64,000 nucleotides of DNA from Asterella californica (taxonomy: Eukaryota > Streptophyta > Marchantiopsida > Marchantiales > Aytoniaceae). The translations under genes and the position numbers were made by a program. Below, piece by piece: positions 57,990 to 64,000 of the stretch. The first letter of the stretch is position 1. Each line of letters opens with the position of its first letter. Under the pieces are notes generated by a model. That model did not search any database. It was not told the DNA's origin and was given only the letters and a program-made list of their open reading frames with translations. The DNA lies in NCBI GenBank assembly GCA_036924285.1, contig JAYKYS010000009.1:11346001-11410000 (forward strand), given 5' to 3'.

Positions 57990-59124
57990 CGTTCACTTTC
58001 TGACTCCTGATATATATATATTAACGATATTTTGCTTTTCATCATCATGTTCATCATCTGACTCTGAAGGAGAGTCTGAAATTAAGCTTAGGTCCTCTAA
58101 CTTTCCATCACCTGACGCTGTAGAAGTCTCTATGCTTTGCTGCAATTCTCCTTGCTGCACTTGCTCTTGCTCAATGGGCTCCAAGACTTCAAGCTTCGGT
58201 TGTGCTTCACTCAACACGGGACGCTGCGGACAAGTCCGTTTGTTATGACTCAATGTGTGACATATCTCACATCTTCGCTGCTGTGGTGTGGAGCTGGGAG
58301 GTTTTCTACACTCCACTCTTGTATTCTCTGATGCACCAAAGCTCTCTGATTGTGACAGATGATTAGTGTTTATTCTATCATCATCAAGAGGATATTGAAG
58401 ATATGTGTGAGTCTCTGTAACACTTGTAAAACCGGATTCGCATCTTGCCTATGCACCGCATGAGAGAATTCTCGCCACTCGATGCCTCTCTTTTCTCCTT
58501 GCCACTGACGGAAAGACGCAGTCAAACACAAGCATGAGATCCATTGTCACCAGAGGAGATATAGAGTGAGAATATATTTTTTGAAGAGTCTTCGTGAACC
58601 AGATGTTATCCAAGTGACATAAGATCATGAGCGAATTCAGCATCCCAGATCATAGAATGAGCACATGGTCAGATCATCTCTTGCATTTCAAGACAATCAC
58701 ACCTTGGAATATTTCCATGTCGCACGACATATTGTTCTCTTGCTTTTGATTTTTGCACCAGAGCTTTGTCTTCGTTTGACATATGACAAACAAATTGTCC
58801 ACACATCTTCTCATTCTAGTCATCTCTCAACTGCGTGAAAGAGGTGAGCACTCCATATGTGCGAGCGGACATTTTTTGCTTCGTAAAGGTACTCATCATA
58901 TAGGTCCATATTTGACATACTACACTAAAAAGAGTAAAATCTCGGATCATCTTTAGAGCACTGTTAACAGACTCTGCACATTCGATGTCATATTTCCAAT
59001 ATCTAGGAAGAGGAAATTGTGACCTTGTCCACAACTCAGTCAGCATTTTCTGAATATATTCAGCCGCTTCAGTCCTACTACGGTCATGCACGTAAGTTAT
59101 CATGTAAGAAATTAAACGTGCCAC
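57990..59124 (-). pseudogene. Decayed MULE (Mutator-like) transposase C-terminal half
   Basis: Read on the - strand: the end of the transposase core (59124-58816: AEYIQKMLTELW, then CAESVNSALKMIRDF, IWTYMM), a TAG at about 58816, then the SWIM zinc finger (CDCLEMQEMI-stop-PCAH, CxC...CxH) with TGA at 58671-58669 where the family usually has glycine. After further stops comes a C-terminal domain with a CX2CX4HX4C knuckle (CEICHTLSHNKRTC, about 58268-58227) and an acidic tail ending near 57993. The DDE catalytic residues would lie upstream and were not found, so this is a truncated, multiply broken copy. Terminal inverted repeats were not identified. Confidence 0.75.
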
Positions 59125-59147
59125 ATGTCATTCATGAACAAAACATT

Positions 59148-59252
59148 ACAAACGTAGGATGTGCAAAAAGTAAAATAGAGTTCAAAATTGTTCAAAGAAC
59201 AAAACAGTACAAACTTCGGATGTGCAAAAACAAGATTAGAGTTCAAAAGAAT
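59148..59252 (+). repeat. Short tandem duplication (61-bp period)
   Basis: ACAAAC..(A/C)GGATGTGCAAAAA and TTAGAGTTCAAAA-type words at 59148 recur at 59209. Confidence 0.65.
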
Positions 59253-62200
59253 TCAGATGTATGCAAAACTAGAAAACAATCCATTAGAAAGCTTACTTCG
59301 ATTCTTTCCCCGCATATACACAAACCAAGAACACCTTCTCTTCCCTAGCGTGACTTCACGTTCACTGGTTTTGGGGACTGAGGAGGAAGAAAGCTTATAT
59401 ATACAGTGTAGACTAGATGTAAACGTAATTGACATACGCTCATGAATCATGTCAGGGCGAATTGACAGAGCCGGTCGAGCAAAAAGCTCTCAGCAGCAGC
59501 CTGGCGAAACTCTCTCGTGAGTCGTGTATCCTATGTATGAATGGATGGAGACTGGAGTCCGACGGCAGCTGCAGGGCATGCGTGCGGGCATGACTGGCGG
59601 TCGACAAGCACCATTTTACTTCGACCGCCGGCGTTCTTTTCGTAATAAATTCATGTCAGGTGACCGGGGAAAGAGTAATACGGTAAATTCGTCGGTAATA
59701 TGAATACCATAACGAATATTCACCGCCTGCCTGCTTTTGTCGATCCCGGCAGTCCTTTCTACTATTATATCCTTTCGAGTGAGAGATCGGCCATAATGGG
59801 AAGGAGCCCCCTATGGGCATAAGTACAACGAGCGTACCCGTTACCGTTGCTGTTACCGTTGCTGGCGTTTCTTACTAGCTCCCGTGTAAAACTTTCGCTA
59901 TTCCCGAAGACATTCCTGTGTCTTACTGAAAACTCCTCACAGCGAATCTCTGGGATATTTCGAGAAGCCGAGTTTATGTGTCCCTTCTTATCTGGATGTA
60001 TAGTACAGTGTAGAGACCACGTGTAATATCAGGCCGGTAAAAGAAAAAATGTACGTATAGTACTGGAGCGCGACAGATCAACTATGTAAAGTCCCGTAAG
60101 AGTTTGAACTTTTGCTTCTGTCTGTGAACATTTTGTGGACAGCACTTTTGAGTTTATTGTCTCTAGAAGTTCTGGGACAGCGCATGCTGGGACATGGTGC
60201 ATATGCTGGCAGCTGTCTGTTGAGTGATTGGGGAAGAGCATTATGTGTCCAAATTTAGCTCGTCACTTTCTCAGACCGTGCCGTCACGAGCCACAAACTG
60301 ATGCATTCATAAGCAAAACACGAAAAGAACATAGGTAGAGGCTTACTATACTATACTCCCACTCCCAGGCAGATTGCTTTATCCTATACTTGTCGTCTCC
60401 TTCGGCCAACCAAGGCTCTGCATTTATAATCTTCTCCAGTGCTGTTAGCCTATCACACCCGCCCGCATAGTAGTTATCTTTATCTCCTTTTCGTTCCTCT
60501 TTTTCATGTCTTACCTGAGAAACTCGCTGTTAGATTTCTTTGGGCAGCGGCATCTACTTACAGCATGCTTGCCGTTTGTCACAAGGCACCTTCACCTTCA
60601 AAAGCGAGGTGTAATATATATATATATATAGGGGTGTCAAAGTTCAGAGGAAAGATTCTTCAATGAAAAAGAAGTACCTGCGGCGTTTTCCTGCGGGTAT
60701 TTCAAGAGGTGCCCGCATGAAACACTAGCTGCAGCCTCTTCTAAGCCATAACTCACATTTGCGGATTTCTAATATTTCAAAAAAATTTTAACTTGTAACC
60801 CCCTAATATTTATTTCTTCCAACTTCTGATGGAGGAAGCAAAGGTTTAACTTAACTTATCTTCCATTCAAAAATATTAAATAATAAAGTAATTATGTGAT
60901 TGAAATAATAAAATAAATATGTGATTTAATTAAAATTTTTTATTAATAACCTCTTGTATTTATACTTTTGGATGTTATTTATTTTCGCTTTTAGTATATA
61001 TAATGTCTAGACCGTCTCGTAACTTTAGGGGCGATTAATATTTAATGTTTGTAATTAAATATATTTTAAGAAACATTTTATGTCTACCCAGAGAGAAGAA
61101 GTAAGTAACTTGAGAAGAGCTACTCGAACAATTTCACTATTAAATTTATAAAATTAAATTTAATATTTTATAAAATGAAACTTGTATTTATTATTAGTTT
61201 GATTATAACTGCTTCTTGTGAAACAAAAAATATATAAACCTGAGCGTGTGCAGTGACCCTTTTCCTACAATAGAGACAGGTGTCAAACCCGTCCGAGAGA
61301 AAAAGTTGGTCATAAATTTAAGATTGTAAATATACCTCCTCCATCTGAACATGGAAGAGGTGATGCATATTTATGCATGCACCAGGCGATTACGATACTG
61401 CCAGCACCAACTCCAGAACCTCAGTAAGTGGTCCTAGTGCGGGTCTATGTAAGCTGGTTGGATATACAGTTAACAACATCTAGCTCCATTTACTGAGATT
61501 GACGAAACAACAATTACATACCGTAATTAGTCAAGTATATTCAACCAAGGAATATCACTTGATGTACAGGAAGCATGCATATTAGTCATTAGGGGCACTC
61601 AAACCTAGCCTTCACTGCTTTATGGTCATGGACGAAAAATTGTTACAATAAACAGACGTAAAATAATGGTTGGGATTGTAGACTTTGTGATGTAAATCAC
61701 TTACCGTCGGTATACGTAAAAGTGGCACACCACCAATAGCGATGGTACGTAAAACCTTTACATCATAGGACGTTAACTTTTATAAAACCTATATTAAGTT
61801 TTAAACTGATAGTAATTAATATGACTAAACCGGTTGTTTATTAAAGATATTTTCTTTTATATTAATATGACATAGATTTTACAGTGAGAAAATTAAAATT
61901 TACGGTAAACTTGGAGAGGCGACGTAACTTTATCTGTAGCTGTAAATACTACAAATACAGGGTTATACCAGACCTAAGTATCGATATCCGTAAATTTTCA
62001 TGTTTACGGATCCTTTCCAAGCTCTGCAGTAACTCCCATAACAAGTTTGACGGCTCTGGGCTTGAATGTCTCTATTATAAACTGAAACCCATTCTTTTAC
62101 CAGATCGCATCCGCAACAAAGTAATCGTCTAAAATAGGCACGATAAGACTTTTACAACCGAGCTTTAAACCACAAGTGGCATTATATTAACGGTGGGATA

Positions 62201-64000
62201 TCTCACCGGAATCTGTTTCAGATCAAAATTTTGAAGATTAGCTCCGGCGAGTTAGTCCACCGAAACTGCGCCTACTTGTTATGTTCTTATTTGGTGTTTA
62301 AAGTTGTTGATCTAGGGCTCAAAACGATGAGAATCTTGAGATCTACAAAATGAGTCGTAGATGTTTTCAAACTGAGATCTGACGACTGAGAAATAAATCA
62401 AAAAGAAAACTGTGATGTGAACTACAAATAAAAGATATGTTTTTTTTTGAATTTTGAAAAGTTTTTTATTGAACGAATCTTGTTACAGTGACCGGCTCGC
62501 CTGAAATGAAAATCATTTTTCTGGAACTCAATTTTCCAAGAGAATTTATCGGAAATTAAAATTAAAAATAGAGTTTCTGGCAAAAATTTCAATTCAAACT
62601 ATGATTCGAACATGAGACCTATGCCTCCCCACGAACCTCAACCATCTGGGTTACGACACTTTTGATACAAGAAAGGTTTGCTCCTTTTATACCCCACCTG
62701 TGGTTTAATTCTTGGAATACAGAAGTTAAGTTCTTCTTGAAGAGACGAAAACATGGAGTTACTGTAAATAATGTACAAAGGATGCACGAGGCACATGAAG
62801 AAAGAAAGATTCCGGAAGGTTTCTCGGACTGAGGTATGTGTGTGGGTGACGAACGAGTCCAACGACATGATTCCAGGAAAAATTTCCTAGCCTTTCGACG
62901 ATAAATTTATCCAAGTCGGTCGGTCTGGTATGTATGGAGACGTACAGCATCACACAACCACTTTGGTCTGAAGCCACTTCTGTCAAAGACACAGTCTGAT
63001 TAGGATCAGTTTCCAACTTATCCCGTTGTGCTAAATGGTTGAAAATTCATCCCCGATCACAGCAGAAAGTTACGACACCAGACGATTCTCTGCAGTATAG
63101 ATGGACCCATTTTCATGTGAACCGATCAATGTACAGTGGCATGCTCGTCAACACTACAGACTTGATCAAAAGTTGTAAAGTGCATAAACAAAGGTACAGT
63201 CGAGGGCTAGAAAAGGATTAACGTATCATGTCAGTAAGGACTCAGGACCCAGAAGACGGTGAGAGCAGTGAAACACGTCTTCTGATTCAAAGGGGAGTAA
63301 ACGAACATGTCAATATGGCTTGGAGCCTTGGACCGTCTCAGACACCTGAGGCATGGGGCCCCACCAAGATAGCACTTTCAAGTCAGAAAGAGCATCATGC
63401 ATTCCAGAGAGTTCGGCACCGGTTCCTACTTCACTCATGCATGGCCGCCTCCATCATATCTCAGTTGCGATGTAGACCTGGTCGCTCTGCAGCTTGGCAG
63501 CTTAGGTTGCCATGATTGTCACATGCTCGAAGTTGCATTTTTCATATTAGACTTCATATATAGTCGTCTCTAGCCAGTCCTGGGATGGCGATCATATCTC
63601 TCCTTTCTCGATGGCTTGATAACCTTGGCTCGTAACAACCTTCTCATTCTCGCCTCGCCTACCGTAGTTATGATCTGACTAATTATATGCATTGCTTGCT
63701 TCATGATTTCATGCTCTGATCTGCTGATCACATTGTTTGCATCTTACGTGTACGTCTCTTGCTCAGCAGTGCTATAAAATTGAGAACTGTACTCCAAATT
63801 TCTCAGAATGTTAAATTTTATCTCTCACAACAGAATACTACCAGCCCGTTAGAACTGATAACAGATTAGTTTAGTTTTAACATATCAGCATGTTAAAACT
63901 AATCTGAAAAATAACTTAAACAAAAATATTCTGCGATGAAATGTGCACAGGTTTACTTAGATTTCAGAACTGGTACAAACAGAAAAGTCTTATACCATAC
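59253..64000. other. Terminal region without a supported gene
   Basis: GC-richer at 59.4-60.0 kb, strongly AT-rich at 60.7-61.3 kb. Frames such as 63016-62759 (-) and 63228-63515 (+) look mildly protein-like but carry no recognisable motif or consistent exon structure. A 19-bp TA microsatellite lies at 60612-60630. Confidence 0.35.
60612..60630. repeat. TA microsatellite
   Basis: Uninterrupted alternation of T and A over about 18 bases, preceded by GTGTAA. Confidence 0.85.

Noticed and set aside
62580..62650. tRNA-like B-box words (GTTCGAATCA on the - strand)
   Set aside because: Too short and without an A box at the right distance; cannot be called a tRNA gene or SINE.
62759..63515. Frames of 85-95 codons near the right edge
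   Set aside because: Mildly protein-like but no signature, start or exon chain could be supported.
1..64000. tRNA, rRNA or CRISPR loci
   Set aside because: No complete tRNA cloverleaf or rRNA sequence was recognised by eye. The tandem hairpin array at 56.4 kb is irregular in spacing, lacks unique uniform spacers and sits in a eukaryotic context, so it is not CRISPR.

Overview
This is an intron-rich eukaryotic nuclear sequence with split genes, GT-AG introns and abundant degenerate LTR retrotransposons. The gag/protease/RT types, the MULE-type transposase and the plant-like RNase H2 subunit B point to the green lineage. The divergence of the two cellular genes, and a Ty3 family with fungal-like RT motifs, suggest a bryophyte, another seedless plant or a streptophyte alga rather than a flowering plant. 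The lineage is inferred, not proven.

Layout. Bases 1-14341 are a stack of nested LTR retrotransposons. The oldest is Ty3-type element A2 (+), interrupted in its RT by element B (-). B is interrupted in its own RT by element C (-, only part of one LTR visible). C is interrupted by a second A-family copy, A1 (+). All have disabling lesions. Bases 14342-18437 are non-coding, with a purine-rich, GAAGAC-rich tract at the start.

Bases 18438-28661 (+) hold a complete ten-exon gene for ribonuclease H2 subunit B (274 aa). All splice sites and phases are consistent, and the C-terminus carries a PCNA-binding-type motif. Introns 2, 3 and 8 are swollen by related internal repeats. Bases 28662-41382 are mostly non-coding, with an LTR scrap, a decayed unknown ORF on the - strand (32.3-33.5 kb), another decayed coding stretch (34.2-34.9 kb) and a perfect 23-bp fold-back at 37.9 kb.

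Bases 41383-43626 (-) hold a complete five-exon gene for a type II membrane glycosyltransferase of family GT34 (369 aa), with its DxD motif split across the first intron. Upstream is a GC-rich 5' region, then a pair of mutually exclusive hairpins at 46.8 kb. Bases 47-52 kb are non-coding with dispersed and tandem repeats. Bases 52.2-54.2 kb are an LTR-like leader plus a broken gag. Bases 54.2-59.2 kb hold direct repeats, a tandem array of hairpin-forming units, a pyrimidine-rich tract and a decayed MULE transposase on the - strand. The last 4.8 kb show no supported gene.

The two cellular genes are unrelated: one belongs to nuclear ribonucleotide excision and R-loop removal, the other to Golgi glycan synthesis. 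I found no gene cluster or multi-gene system. The most unusual items are the retroelement stack, the extra zinc-knuckle ORFs in element B, the fungal-like RT of family A and the strong fold-back structures.
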